From: CAZDWZ01 sp964509425
Lineage (GTDB): Bacteria; Bdellovibrionota_C; UBA2361; SZUA-149; CAZDWZ01
Assembly: GCA_964509425.1 (NCBI GenBank)
Contig: CAZDWZ010000001.1
Span: forward strand, 1-64,000
Direction of reading: 5' to 3'
DNA length: 64,000 nt
The notes beneath the pieces were generated by a model, which saw nothing but the letters and a program-made list of their open reading frames with translations, did no database searches and was not told the origin of the DNA. Of this stretch, positions 51,992 to 60,081 are shown one piece after another. Numbering within the stretch: the stretch's first letter is position 1; the number at the start of each line of letters is the position of its first letter. Position numbers and translations under genes: made by a program.

Positions 51992-52824
51992 GACCCACGC
52001 TGCCTGCGGGATCGCCGCTGTTTGCCGCCCCCACCACCGCCTCGCCCGCCGCGAGCCGGATTGAAGTTTCGCATCCTGGGGCGATGATCAGCGTCGCCGC
52101 CGTCAGAGCACCATCGCGCGACCTCCGGATACAGACCGCCGCGAGTCTCCGCCTCTACGGTTTCGCTGAGCGGAATAACTCCGAGGTCTGGGTGGAGAAA
52201 GCCAAAGCGAAGCGGCACCGGGCGTTTTTCAACCTGAATAATCTTCACCGGTTTTCCACGAACCTCTCCGATCCAATCCGCAACTTCTTCGGGATTTGAA
52301 ATTGATGCCGACAGCATCAACAGCGTGGAGTTTCGCGAAGAGAGCACGATGCTTTCCTCCCAAACCGGTCCTCGCTGCGGGTCGGCCAAATAATGAAGCT
52401 CATCGAGAACCACGAGAGAGTAATTCTCCGAATACCCGTAGAGCTCATTTCGATAAATTTCGGTTGTCGCAATAACTATCTCCGCATCTCCCTCAATCTT
52501 CCGATCTCCGGTGAGCAACCCCACACGATAGGTAGGCTCGAAGAGACGCTTCATCTCCGCGTATTTTGCGTTCGAGAGAGCTTTCAGAGGCGCGGTATAC
52601 ACGGCTCGCTTTTTTTGCTCGATAACCGCACGGATGGCTTCGATGGCAATGAACGTTTTTCCCGCACCGGTGGGAGCAATCACTAATGTGTCCTGCTCTC
52701 GTTTAAGGCTTTCAATTGCATCAAGTTGGAACCTATCCGGATGGAAGGCCTTTGCTTCAGGCACCCCCAAGCCCTCGAGTAGTCGGTCTCGGGCTTGAAA
52801 AACCTCTCTTTTATGCAGACTCAT
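51988..52824 (-). CDS. Ski2-like DEAD/DEAH helicase, N-terminal part (upstream of frameshift)
   Basis: A 278-residue frame with the RecA1 domain: Q-like FHPDRFQLDAI, Walker A PTGAGKT at 51-57, motif Ia TAPLKALSNAKY, motif II DELH at 141-144 and motif III LSAS at 171-174. It ends in a Gly/Arg-rich stretch (ARGGRGGGGGG) and then 11 basic residues before the stop, which look like out-of-frame sequence. The ATG overlaps the ABC gene stop by 4 bases. Either the gene is split into two coupled polypeptides, or a homopolymer indel (true or technical) separates one 775-residue helicase. Confidence 0.9.
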   Translation of the reverse strand: MSLHKREVFQARDRLLEGLGVPEAKAFHPDRFQLDAIESLKREQDTLVIAPTGAGKTFIAIEAIRAVIEQKKRAVYTAPLKALSNAKYAEMKRLFEPTYRVGLLTGDRKIEGDAEIVIATTEIYRNELYGYSENYSLVVLDELHYLADPQRGPVWEESIVLSSRNSTLLMLSASISNPEEVADWIGEVRGKPVKIIQVEKRPVPLRFGFLHPDLGVIPLSETVEAETRGGLYPEVARWCSDGGDADHRPRMRNFNPARGGRGGGGGGKQRRSRRQRGS

Positions 52825-53600
52825 TTCACGGTGCTCTCAACTGTTCGAACGCTTCCAGATAGTGACGAGTGCATGTCCTCGGCGCCGAATTCGGAAAAAT
52901 CGAATCGGGTAGCCAGGAACTTGGTCACTTCAGCCGGAGCCTTTGCTTGAATTTCTAAAGGATGGGTATCCGAAACAATCCGCCCTTCGAAGAGCGCGAG
53001 AACGCGCTGAACTCGAGGCAGGAGACGGCGGATATCATGACTGACCAAAACTACGGTGGGACGATATTTAGCGTGCAGCTCCGCAATAAGATCCATGATG
53101 ACTACTGCGGCCACCGGGTCGAGTCCGCCGGTAGGATCATCAAGGAGCACGAGCCGTGGCTTTGCGACCAGCGCTCGGGCAAGTGCGACGCGGCGCCGCA
53201 TTCCACCACTTAATTGGCCGGCGTGTTTTTGATAGGCCTTCCCGAGTCCAACTTCCTCGAGGATTTCATAAGCGAGACTGCGCGCATCGGAATGGTTCGG
53301 ACGCACATCTTTCGGAAGGTGGATCAGAGGAAACGTTACATTCTCCAGCACGGACAGCGAGTCGAAAAGAGCACCCTCCTGAAACAAAAATCCGACGGAT
53401 GATTCAGGCCTCCCGTCTTCGCGTCCGGCTTCGCCGGTGGTCGGCTCGAGAACTTGGCCGAGAATCTTCAAAAGGACGCTTTTTCCCCCGCCGCTTGGGC
53501 CAACCAGCCCTACGATATCACCGTCCGGAATCGAAAATGATACATCACGGAGGACCCAATCATCTCCGAACGACTTTGTTACCCTTTTGACAACTAACAT
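52821..53600 (-). CDS. ABC transporter ATP-binding protein, MlaF-like
   Basis: A 259-residue ATPase. Walker A is GPSGGGKSVLL, the Q-loop region reads FLFQEGALFDSLSVLENVTF (the MlaF/Ttg2A wording), and the signature is QLSGGMRRRVALARAL. Walker B is LVLLDDPTGGLDP, with Asp in place of the usual catalytic Glu. It would power retrograde phospholipid transport at the outer membrane, but the permease (MlaE) and MlaD genes are not adjacent. It sits between dusB (9 bases) and the helicase (4-bp overlap). Confidence 0.88.
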   Translation of the reverse strand: MLVVKRVTKSFGDDWVLRDVSFSIPDGDIVGLVGPSGGGKSVLLKILGQVLEPTTGEAGREDGRPESSVGFLFQEGALFDSLSVLENVTFPLIHLPKDVRPNHSDARSLAYEILEEVGLGKAYQKHAGQLSGGMRRRVALARALVAKPRLVLLDDPTGGLDPVAAVVIMDLIAELHAKYRPTVVLVSHDIRRLLPRVQRVLALFEGRIVSDTHPLEIQAKAPAEVTKFLATRFDFSEFGAEDMHSSLSGSVRTVESTVK

Positions 53601-53609
53601 TTGCTCGTC

Positions 53610-54749
53610 CTACGAAGCCGTCATCCCACTCAATTCCCCACTTTCTACTCGGTCCGATGAAGACCGATCACGGCTCGCGTAATCTTCGCCTGATGTGCCG
53701 TCCTCTGGTTCGCCAGACTCCGTTCTGTCACCCCGAAGATCTTCCGTCAAAAGAAACGCACCGCTCAGCAAATCCTCACGGAATTGTTCTAAGACCGCGG
53801 AAAACTGATCCAAGTCGGAGGAACAACAAAGATCGCGCCGAACTTCGGCGGCTCCACGAACACGCCGAGTTACCTGCGAACAGAGCTGTTTTAAACGGCC
53901 GAGCGCGGCCTTTGCCGGCATCTCTTCAAGAAGCATGTCGCGAAACAAACACAACACCTCAGCAGTGGCGACAGGCGGCGGTGAAGTAAAGGGAATATTC
54001 TCGAGACCCGCTCGAACCTCAGAAAATATCCAGGGATTGGTTAACACTGCCCGGCCAATCATCAGGCCGGACACGCCCATGCCGAGTGATCGCCCCGCCG
54101 ATTCGGCCGAAATTACATCGCCGCTGCCCACGACCGGAATGCCAACGGCCTCTGTCACCGCCTTCACGACTTGCCAATCGGCTTCACCTCGATACATGTC
54201 CTGACGGGAACGGCCGTGTACCGCGAGCATTTGGACACCCGCATCTTCAGCAATGCGCGCTATCTGAACGGCATTTCGGTTGTTGTTATCCCAGCCGGCA
54301 CGAATTTTGAGCGTTAAGGGTATAGATACGGCCGCTCTAACGGCAGCAAGCAGCTTCCCGAGGTGTTCGGGTTGGCGCATGAGCTCGCACCCGCCCCCGC
54401 GTTTCACGACTTTGGGGACCGGGCAGCCGGAATTGATGTCGACGATGTCGGCGCCGGCTTGCTCGACCATCTTCGCGGCCTCGACCATTCGCTCGATGTC
54501 GTAGCCGAAGATTTGAATTGAAACTGGCCTTTCGGATTCGCGGTATCGCATCATCCGGAGACTTTGCTCGTTTTTCCGGGTCATTCCCTCGATGCTGATG
54601 AACTCCGTCACCACGAGGCCGACAGCCCCCGGATTTATCTCCTTAATGAGCCGTCGGAAACAGCTATTCGTCACTCCCGACATCGGAGCGAGGATCAAAT
54701 TCGGAAATACATTGACTCCGGCGATGCGGAATTCCTGGAGGGATGGCAT
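53610..54749 (-). CDS. dusB: tRNA-dihydrouridine synthase, DusB-like
   Basis: A 379-residue flavoenzyme reducing uridines in the tRNA D-loop. The TIM-barrel FMN site shows ILAPMSGVTNSCFRRL, the catalytic-Cys motif NSGCPVPKVVKRGGG, TLKIRAGWDNNN and AVHGRSRQDMYRGEADW. The C-terminal helical domain ends near residue 330 and the last 45 residues are a Ser/Glu-rich tail. The ribosome-binding site is weak. It leads the dusB-ABC-helicase operon. Confidence 0.93.
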   Translation of the reverse strand: MPSLQEFRIAGVNVFPNLILAPMSGVTNSCFRRLIKEINPGAVGLVVTEFISIEGMTRKNEQSLRMMRYRESERPVSIQIFGYDIERMVEAAKMVEQAGADIVDINSGCPVPKVVKRGGGCELMRQPEHLGKLLAAVRAAVSIPLTLKIRAGWDNNNRNAVQIARIAEDAGVQMLAVHGRSRQDMYRGEADWQVVKAVTEAVGIPVVGSGDVISAESAGRSLGMGVSGLMIGRAVLTNPWIFSEVRAGLENIPFTSPPPVATAEVLCLFRDMLLEEMPAKAALGRLKQLCSQVTRRVRGAAEVRRDLCCSSDLDQFSAVLEQFREDLLSGAFLLTEDLRGDRTESGEPEDGTSGEDYASRDRSSSDRVESGELSGMTAS

Positions 54750-54863
54750 ATCTCGCAGTATTACCTAAAGAATCCCCGGACACAACAACCGGGATGCCGC
54801 AAGGAACGGTTTCCGGGCCCCCTCACTCAATATGGGGCCGAACAGCGGATGCAGCCTCCGGGG

Positions 54864-56045
54864 TTATCCCCCACTTCGCCGCTTCCGAAGGTCGAGACAC
54901 CTTCTGACCTCCTGCGCGAGCTCCTCGACGGCAAAGGGCTTTCTCAAGAGTCCAAGGCCGCCGTTATCAAGGATCGCCCTCGTCCGCGAATCACTCGAGT
55001 AGCCGGAGGCGATGAGCACCCCGGTTCCGGGGTGAATCTCGATGAGTCGTTCGAAGAGTTCCTCGCCGGACATTACCGGCATGATCATATCGATGATCAC
55101 CAAATCAAAACTCGACGGGTCTTCCTTAAAGATACTCAAAGCTTCATCACCGGACGGAGCCGCCACGACTGAGTATCCAATATGTTCCAAGCTTCTTTGC
55201 ATGATGATGCGAACCGGATCTTCGTCATCGACGACCAGGATTCGCTCGGTCCCACGAGGCAGTTGCTCATTCTTGGGTTGAGCGCTCCCCACCTCGCTCG
55301 GCTTTTCTTCAACTCGGATATCTTCGCGAACAAGCGGGAGAAACACTTCGAAGCAGGTCCCTTGCCGCTCGATACTGTCGACGCGAATCACTCCCTCGTG
55401 CGACTTCACGATGGAATGGACGATGGCAAGCCCAAGCCCCGTCCCTTTCGTTTGTTTGGTCGTGAAGAACGGTTCGAAAATACGCTTCAAGACATCGGGG
55501 GCAATTCCCTCTCCGTTGTCGCTGATTCGAATGAGTGCGTAGGCTCCCGGCCGAACTCCTTTTTCACGGCAGAAATGCGGGTCGTCGATAACGCCGCTTC
55601 CTAGCTCGGCTCGAATCTCACCGCTCACCGGCATCGCATCCCGTGCGTTTACGAGAAGGTTCATCACGATTTGACCGAGCTCTCCTTCATCGCCAAAGAC
55701 GTAAACCGGGAGCTCCCCGAGATCGACTTGAAGGAGAATTCCCTCGGAAAGCGAAACCTTAAACAGGTTTGTGGCCGACAGCAGCACTTGGACGAGGTCG
55801 ACAGGTTTTTGCTCAGTTTGGCGGCCCCGAGTGTGCTCGAGAATCCTTTGCGTGATAAGCGCGGCCCTCCGGGCAGCATCTTCAATGGCGACGACCGAGT
55901 CCTCAGCACTCGCATCAACCGCGCCACTGACCCTCAAAAAGGAAACATGTCCGAGAATCCCGGTGAGAATATTATTGAGATCATGCGCGACCATACTGGC
56001 GAGGACGCCGAGCGCCTCCAGGTTGCTTTTCCTTGTTTTCCGCAC
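54864..56045 (-). CDS. cytoplasmic hybrid histidine kinase (HisKA-HATPase-REC)
   Basis: About 393 residues with no membrane segment or sensor domain. The kinase His is in SMVAHDLNNILTGILGHVSF near the start, the ATPase has the N box QIVMNLLVNARDAM and G boxes ISDNGEGIAP and GTGLGLAIVHSIV, and the receiver has its Asp in LVIIDMIMPVMSGEE with Lys in LLRKPFAVEEL. I prefer the GTG at 56043-56045, preceded by GGAGAG, over a TTG 18 bases upstream. The HDLNN type belongs to NtrB-like/HWE-neighbour kinases. The input signal must come from a partner or the N-terminus. Confidence 0.87.
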   Translation of the reverse strand: MRKTRKSNLEALGVLASMVAHDLNNILTGILGHVSFLRVSGAVDASAEDSVVAIEDAARRAALITQRILEHTRGRQTEQKPVDLVQVLLSATNLFKVSLSEGILLQVDLGELPVYVFGDEGELGQIVMNLLVNARDAMPVSGEIRAELGSGVIDDPHFCREKGVRPGAYALIRISDNGEGIAPDVLKRIFEPFFTTKQTKGTGLGLAIVHSIVKSHEGVIRVDSIERQGTCFEVFLPLVREDIRVEEKPSEVGSAQPKNEQLPRGTERILVVDDEDPVRIIMQRSLEHIGYSVVAAPSGDEALSIFKEDPSSFDLVIIDMIMPVMSGEELFERLIEIHPGTGVLIASGYSSDSRTRAILDNGGLGLLRKPFAVEELAQEVRRCLDLRKRRSGG

Positions 56046-56382
56046 AGCTCTCTCCGATGACAAACTAACAAAAGAGCGATCGCGTTCCGCCGGTAAATCG
56101 GCCTGAACCTGGGCGAATCCTCCGATCTCCGCGGATTAAACAATCGTCAAAATCCCGCTTGTAAATAGTAACAGCAAGAAAACTTGTTGCAAAAGGCAAA
56201 TGTTTTCCCTAACTAAGCCACAAGGACACAACGAGGTGCGGTTGGAAGCAGACATCCGGGTAGTTTAACGAATGAGAAATTCACCGGATAATGCGGAAAA
56301 AATTGTAACGGGCAACATCGCCAACAATCTCAAGCAAACCATGACTAACGACAGCTTCGAAGTGAAATCAGGAAGCGAACTG
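56046..56382. other. divergent intergenic region, kinase / cold-shock gene
   Basis: About 337 bases expected to hold both promoters and the cold-shock leader. An in-frame upstream extension of the cold-shock gene (from 56272) is open but not family-like. AT-rich stretches near 56170-56215 are the best place for a promoter; I could not fix one. Confidence 0.4.
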
Positions 56383-56757
56383 ATGCAGGGAACCGTAAAA
56401 TGGTTCAACGACGCAAAGGGGTTCGGCTTCATCGAGCATGTTAGTGGCCGAGATGTCTTCGTTCACTACTCTGTGATTGAAACTGAAGGCTTCAAGACGT
56501 TGAAGGACGGAGAGATCGTGCAATACTCTCTCGCCGAAGGCGACAAAGGCCTGCACGCGGCTCGAGTCATTCGAGATCCGGCCGTCGTAAAAAGCGCGAT
56601 GAAAGCCAAACAAGCTCAAGATGGCGAAGAGATGCCTGAGCTGGAAGTGGATCGGATTTCCGAGCACCGTCTCGCGGACGAGCACTCCGATTCCGGCGTG
56701 TCGGGTTCATCCGAGTCCGGCGCTGAACAATCGCCTGCTGAGCACAAAAACGAGTAG
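56383..56757 (+). CDS. cold-shock domain protein with acidic C-terminal extension
   Basis: A 124-residue nucleic-acid chaperone. Residues 1-66 form the cold-shock domain, with RNP1 KGFGFIEHV and RNP2 DVFVHYSVI, plus the usual TVKWFNDAKG opening. The next 58 residues are charged then acidic/Ser-rich (MKAKQAQDGEEMPELEVDRI onward), unusual for a CspA-type protein of about 70 residues. The start is chosen at the ATG behind AGGAAG because it gives the family N-terminus. Confidence 0.92.
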   Translation: MQGTVKWFNDAKGFGFIEHVSGRDVFVHYSVIETEGFKTLKDGEIVQYSLAEGDKGLHAARVIRDPAVVKSAMKAKQAQDGEEMPELEVDRISEHRLADEHSDSGVSGSSESGAEQSPAEHKNE

Positions 56758-56887
56758 CTATCCGCGACCCGTTCCATTTCGTGCAACCAAATCTTCGAAC
56801 AGAATTTTTGAGCTGGCGATAAGTGGCGTGACGACACGTGTCCGGTTACTTTCCAATAATTATTTATTGAGAGCAAAGAGGTAGGCA

Positions 56888-57670
56888 GTGAGCGGTCTCT
56901 CAAAAGCACAAATCTCGCGAGTGGAGCTCGTCTCGTTTCTTAACGAAAGTCTCAAGATCCACACCATCAGCGATAGTTCGCTGAATGGTGTTCAGATTGA
57001 AGGAGCCGACGTCGTCACTCGAGTTGCGGTAGCTGTTGATGCCGGACTGAGTGTGATCGAGGAATCAATCTCGGCCGGCGCGAATTTCCTCCTCGTGCAC
57101 CACGGACTTTTCTGGGGCGGTCAGCTCCCTATAATCGGAAACACCAAGAAGCTCGTTGCGGCAGCGCTCCAGCACGGTCTCACTCTGTACGCAGCGCATC
57201 TGCCCCTCGACGCTCACACCGAGTGGGGCAACAATTATCTTGTGGCTCGAATGCTCGAGCTCACCGACCTCCGGTCAGCTATCAAATACGAAAATTGCGA
57301 AATCGCCTGTATCGGGAGGAACACCGGGAAGGCCACGCTCGACGGTTTAACGGAGAAATTATCCACGCTTCAGGGCGCCCGACTTCCATTATTGTCGCTC
57401 GACTTCGGACCAAAGGTGCCGGAGAACGTGTGCATCGTTACCGGCTCGGGATCAGACGCCCTGTGGAAATTCGCCGAGGCGGGTTTTGATACTCTCGTGA
57501 CTGGCGAGCCTCGTCAATTAGCCTTCCACTTCGCGAAAGAAAACAAGCTGAACGTGATATTCGGGGGCCATTACGCAACGGAAACAGTCGGCGTTCTGAA
57601 AATGGGAAAAGTAATTGAAAATCGTTTCGGAGTTCCGTCGCAATTTATCCACCAACCTACCGGTATCTAG
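56888..57670 (+). CDS. Nif3-like dinuclear metal-centre protein (GTP cyclohydrolase I type 2 homologue)
   Basis: A 260-residue protein of the widely conserved Nif3/YbgI family, which forms hexameric toroids with a dimetal site. Metal-binding residues are seen in FLLVHHGLFWGG, LYAAHLPLDAH and FGGHYATETVGV. The C-terminal regions GSGSDALWKFAEAGFDTLVT and GEPRQLAFHF are characteristic. It starts at GTG (56888-56890) behind GAGGTAG. Its biochemical role is unsettled; YbgI/Nif3 members are implicated in metal or nucleotide handling. Confidence 0.92.
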   Translation: MSGLSKAQISRVELVSFLNESLKIHTISDSSLNGVQIEGADVVTRVAVAVDAGLSVIEESISAGANFLLVHHGLFWGGQLPIIGNTKKLVAAALQHGLTLYAAHLPLDAHTEWGNNYLVARMLELTDLRSAIKYENCEIACIGRNTGKATLDGLTEKLSTLQGARLPLLSLDFGPKVPENVCIVTGSGSDALWKFAEAGFDTLVTGEPRQLAFHFAKENKLNVIFGGHYATETVGVLKMGKVIENRFGVPSQFIHQPTGI

Positions 57671-57978
57671 GAAAGCTCAGGATAAACTCGTCTCCCCTGA
57701 GAACGCTCTCCCTGCTTCACTCTCGGCCTGCCTGTCTCTGCTTTCCAGAGTTTTCTCTCCTCGACTTTCGCTCCATCAATCGTAATCAGCGGCGCCTTCA
57801 AAGATGTTTGGGCGGGGACGGGGGAAGGCCGTTGCAAAAGATATGCTTTTGTTGTGAAACGCTCACGACAACGATTTTGAGACCATTCGTGTTCTCTAAA
57901 TTATCGTCGGAAGCGAACGGCCCTGTTGATGAGGGCTTTGGAAAAGCGTCAGATCTACCCCTTAACCAAAGTTACGCC
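57671..57978. other. intergenic region upstream of pgk
   Basis: About 308 bases. A 72-codon open frame without ATG runs on the minus strand but has no resemblance I trust. The plus-strand frame that extends pgk upstream is not family-like. No clear promoter or terminator. Confidence 0.4.
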
Positions 57979-59157
57979 ATGAAATATATCGATGAAGTTG
58001 AACTCTCCGGAAAACGTGTGGTCATCCGTGCGGACTTCGATGTCCCCCTCGACGAAAACGGAAAGGTCGTGAACGACACACGGATCGAAGCTGCGCTCCC
58101 CACGATCCGGCTCGCGCTTGAGAAAGGAGGGAAAGTCATACTCCTCGCTCATATGGGTCGTCCGAAGGGACGAGATGAGAAGCTGAGCCTCCGGTCGGTT
58201 CTCCCTGTCCTGAGCGAGCGGTTGGGATGCAAAGTTGAATTCGGAGATGATTGCATCGGAGCCGATGCCGAATCCAAAGCGGCAAAGCTCTTGCCCGGAG
58301 GCGTTCTTCTTCTTGAGAATGTTCGGTACCACGGCGAAGAAGAAAAGAACGATCCTAAATTTGCCGAAGCGCTCGCGAAACTTGCGGATGTGTATGTGAA
58401 CAACGCATTTGCTACGGCGCACCGTGCTCACGCATCCACTGCCGGAATTGTGAAGTATGTGCCGATCGCGGTGGGCGGGCTCACTCTGAAAAATGAGCTC
58501 TCTTATTTTGCCAAGGCGTTTGAGAACCCTGCTCGCCCCCTTGTCGCAATTTTTGGTGGCGCGAAAGTCTCAACGAAAATCGACGCCATTCGGCATGTCG
58601 GAAAAAAGGCAAATCGCATCGTGGTCGGCGGAGCCATGGCAAACACGTTTTTCGCGTCACGCGGGTTGAACATCGGGAAATCGCTCTACGAGCCGGAGGC
58701 AGTTCAAACCGCCCGGGACACTGAGAAGATGCTCGGTGACCTCGGCTGCGAGCTGCTTCTGCCTGTCGACGTCGTCGTCGGTGACAAACTTGCGCCGGGA
58801 GCCAAGGTTCAGACGGTCGACGTCCGCTCGGTGCCTGCGGATATGATGGCCCTCGATATTGGGCCAAAGTCGATCGAACTCTTTAAGAGCGGGATACAGG
58901 ACGCAAAGACAATCATCTGGAATGGACCGATGGGTGCCTTCGAGACACCAGGATTTTCAGCGGGGACTCATGCAATCGTGCACGCTCTTTCGGAATCGCC
59001 TGCCCTGACCGTCGTCGGCGGTGGAGATACAGACCTGGCTCTTGAGCAGTGCGATGCCGCAGAGAATATGGACTATGTCTCGACCGCGGGCGGCGCTTTC
59101 CTCTGCCTCCTCGAGGGGGCTCCCCTTCCGGCGGTTGACGCGCTGAAAGCAAAGTAG
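57979..59157 (+). CDS. pgk: phosphoglycerate kinase
   Basis: Pgk transfers phosphate between 1,3-bisphosphoglycerate and ADP in glycolysis. The 392-residue product is standard in length: VVIRADFDVPLDENGKVV, LLAHMGRPKG, the NAFATAHRAHAST substrate region, FGGAKVSTKI, GGAMANTF and the C-terminal IIWNGPMGAFE, then VVGGGDT. The start gives MKYIDEVELSGKRV; longer frames are not family-like. gap is not adjacent. Confidence 0.96.
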   Translation: MKYIDEVELSGKRVVIRADFDVPLDENGKVVNDTRIEAALPTIRLALEKGGKVILLAHMGRPKGRDEKLSLRSVLPVLSERLGCKVEFGDDCIGADAESKAAKLLPGGVLLLENVRYHGEEEKNDPKFAEALAKLADVYVNNAFATAHRAHASTAGIVKYVPIAVGGLTLKNELSYFAKAFENPARPLVAIFGGAKVSTKIDAIRHVGKKANRIVVGGAMANTFFASRGLNIGKSLYEPEAVQTARDTEKMLGDLGCELLLPVDVVVGDKLAPGAKVQTVDVRSVPADMMALDIGPKSIELFKSGIQDAKTIIWNGPMGAFETPGFSAGTHAIVHALSESPALTVVGGGDTDLALEQCDAAENMDYVSTAGGAFLCLLEGAPLPAVDALKAK

Positions 59158-59189
59158 AGCCGTCGGTAATGCCTCAGTATGAAATTCTC

Positions 59190-59257
59190 CGGTGCTCTGG
59201 TGCTCTGTGTGGTTCGTTATCAATAAGAAAAATGAACCACAGAGCATCGGAGCACCG
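59190..59257. repeat. long inverted repeat after pgk
   Basis: The left arm (59190-59215) and right arm (59234-59257) are near-perfect complements with a two-base bulge and a few mismatches, separated by an 18-base AT-rich loop. It begins 32 bases after the pgk stop. It resembles the dispersed CTCTGTGxGGTTC elements seen in many environmental bacteria and may serve as pgk's transcript end. Confidence 0.7.
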
Positions 59258-59310
59258 ACGAAAAGGCAAAAAAATCCCAAATTTAAACTAAGACACCACC
59301 GAGCGGTCTG

Positions 59311-59367
59311 CTGCCCTCGGGCAGGCCACCCCTAACGCCGGGTCAGAAGAATTCCCATTCTGGCCCG
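59311..59367. repeat. two adjacent GC-rich hairpins
   Basis: CTGCCC/GGGCAG (59311-59324, loop of two) and CGGGTCAGAA/TTCTGGCCCG (59339-59367, ten pairs with one wobble). They could be part of a structured RNA or repeat; no known class recognised. Confidence 0.35.
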
Positions 59368-59420
59368 TCTAACTCGCTAAAGGGTCGGTTTCCATCGCCC
59401 GTTCCCAGCTTTCTAGACCT

Positions 59421-59436
59421 AAAAATGTACATTTTT
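59421..59436. promoter_or_regulatory. 16-base perfect palindrome, possible operator
   Basis: AAAAATGTACATTTTT reads the same on both strands. It lies 115 bases upstream of the FliA-type promoter. The regulator is unknown. Confidence 0.35.
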
Positions 59437-59550
59437 GTGCTGACCTTCGGGCTCTACTCTGAGCTTTGTCAACTAACCCACGACTTAACCTCCTCTAATT
59501 AATAAGAAATTTCTCCTGCACAAAAAAGTGAAGGCACGCATCAAAATAAC

Positions 59551-59578
59551 TAAAGTTTTCCCCCAATCTGGCCGTTTT
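59551..59578 (+). promoter_or_regulatory. FliA (sigma-28) type promoter
   Basis: TAAAGTTT (59551-59558) matches the sigma-28 -35 consensus in all eight positions. After 12 bases comes GCCGTTTT (59571-59578), matching GCCGATAA at five positions including the invariant GCCG. The usual spacer is 11, so it is one base long. It stands 48 bases upstream of the FlgM-like start codon. Confidence 0.55.
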
Positions 59579-59626
59579 TGAACATTAAGAGCCAGAGGGC
59601 AACAGACAAGCCCCGGGGAGGAATAA

Positions 59627-59851
59627 ATGGAATCGATGATAAACGAAAAGAAGAACGAAGAAGTAAAGAACGAAGAGCTGAAGGCTCCTGAAATCAGAGG
59701 TTCCGTCCGGCCACGCAGCATGACGATGTTGAAACTCGAATGGGTTGCGGAGCGAGTGAGAAAACTCGAGCGAATCCGCAAACAAGTAGAGGCCGGCACA
59801 TACACTGTGGATTCCAACTTAGTGGCGAAAGCCCTGCTCGGAATAGAATAG
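59627..59851 (+). CDS. flgM: FlgM-like anti-sigma-28 factor
   Basis: A 74-residue charged protein. The first half is Lys/Glu-rich and disordered-looking. The second half, RVRKLERIRKQVEAGTYTVD then SNLVAKALL, fits the FlgM C-terminus, where an amphipathic helix is followed by GTYxVDxxxxAxxLL and binds sigma-28 (FliA). FlgM holds FliA inactive until the hook is complete and is then exported. It is shorter than the usual 90-100 residues. The ribosome-binding site GGGGAGG is strong, a FliA-type promoter precedes it and a terminator follows. No other flagellar gene is in the window. Confidence 0.6.
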   Translation: MESMINEKKNEEVKNEELKAPEIRGSVRPRSMTMLKLEWVAERVRKLERIRKQVEAGTYTVDSNLVAKALLGIE

Positions 59852-59894
59852 ATTTGCGACGGAAGAAGCTGTTACTCCTTATCCCCTCCTCACG

Positions 59895-59925
59895 GGCCCG
59901 GTTGACCTCAACCGGGCCTTTTTTT
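59895..59925 (+). terminator. intrinsic terminator after the FlgM-like gene
   Basis: GGCCCGGTTGA (59895-59905) pairs with TCAACCGGGCC (59908-59918), loop of two, followed by seven T residues. It lies 43 bases after the stop. Confidence 0.92.
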
Positions 59926-60081
59926 GTGCGCGCATTCCTTGTGGGTTTGCCGCTCGAAGCGAGGCCCACGGAGTAAAACCTGCTCACCTGTGAGAACCGG
60001 ACGATTCCGGGCTACGCCACATTCTCGTTGCTCCCTACATCCCTTCCCCCCACAATAAGCATCCAAAACGGGGGGCCTACA

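Larger units (their letters stand above)
59158..59626. other. inverted-repeat-rich region between pgk and the FlgM-like gene
   Basis: About 469 bases with no supported coding frame. In order it holds a 24-26-base inverted repeat (59190-59257), two GC-rich hairpins (59311-59324 and 59339-59367), a 16-base perfect palindrome (59421-59436) and a FliA-type promoter (59551-59578). Confidence 0.5.

Noticed and set aside
52015..52040. Programmed -1 ribosomal frameshifting in the helicase
   Set aside because: The G-rich stretch does not form an X XXY YYZ slippery heptamer in the zero frame; a one-base indel in the G tract explains it more simply.
54564..55172. A 202-codon plus-strand open frame spanning dusB and the kinase
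   Set aside because: It crosses two well-supported minus-strand genes and has no domain.
57671..57978. A 72-codon minus-strand open frame upstream of pgk as a gene remnant
   Set aside because: It lacks an ATG and ribosome-binding site, and its product shows no family feature.
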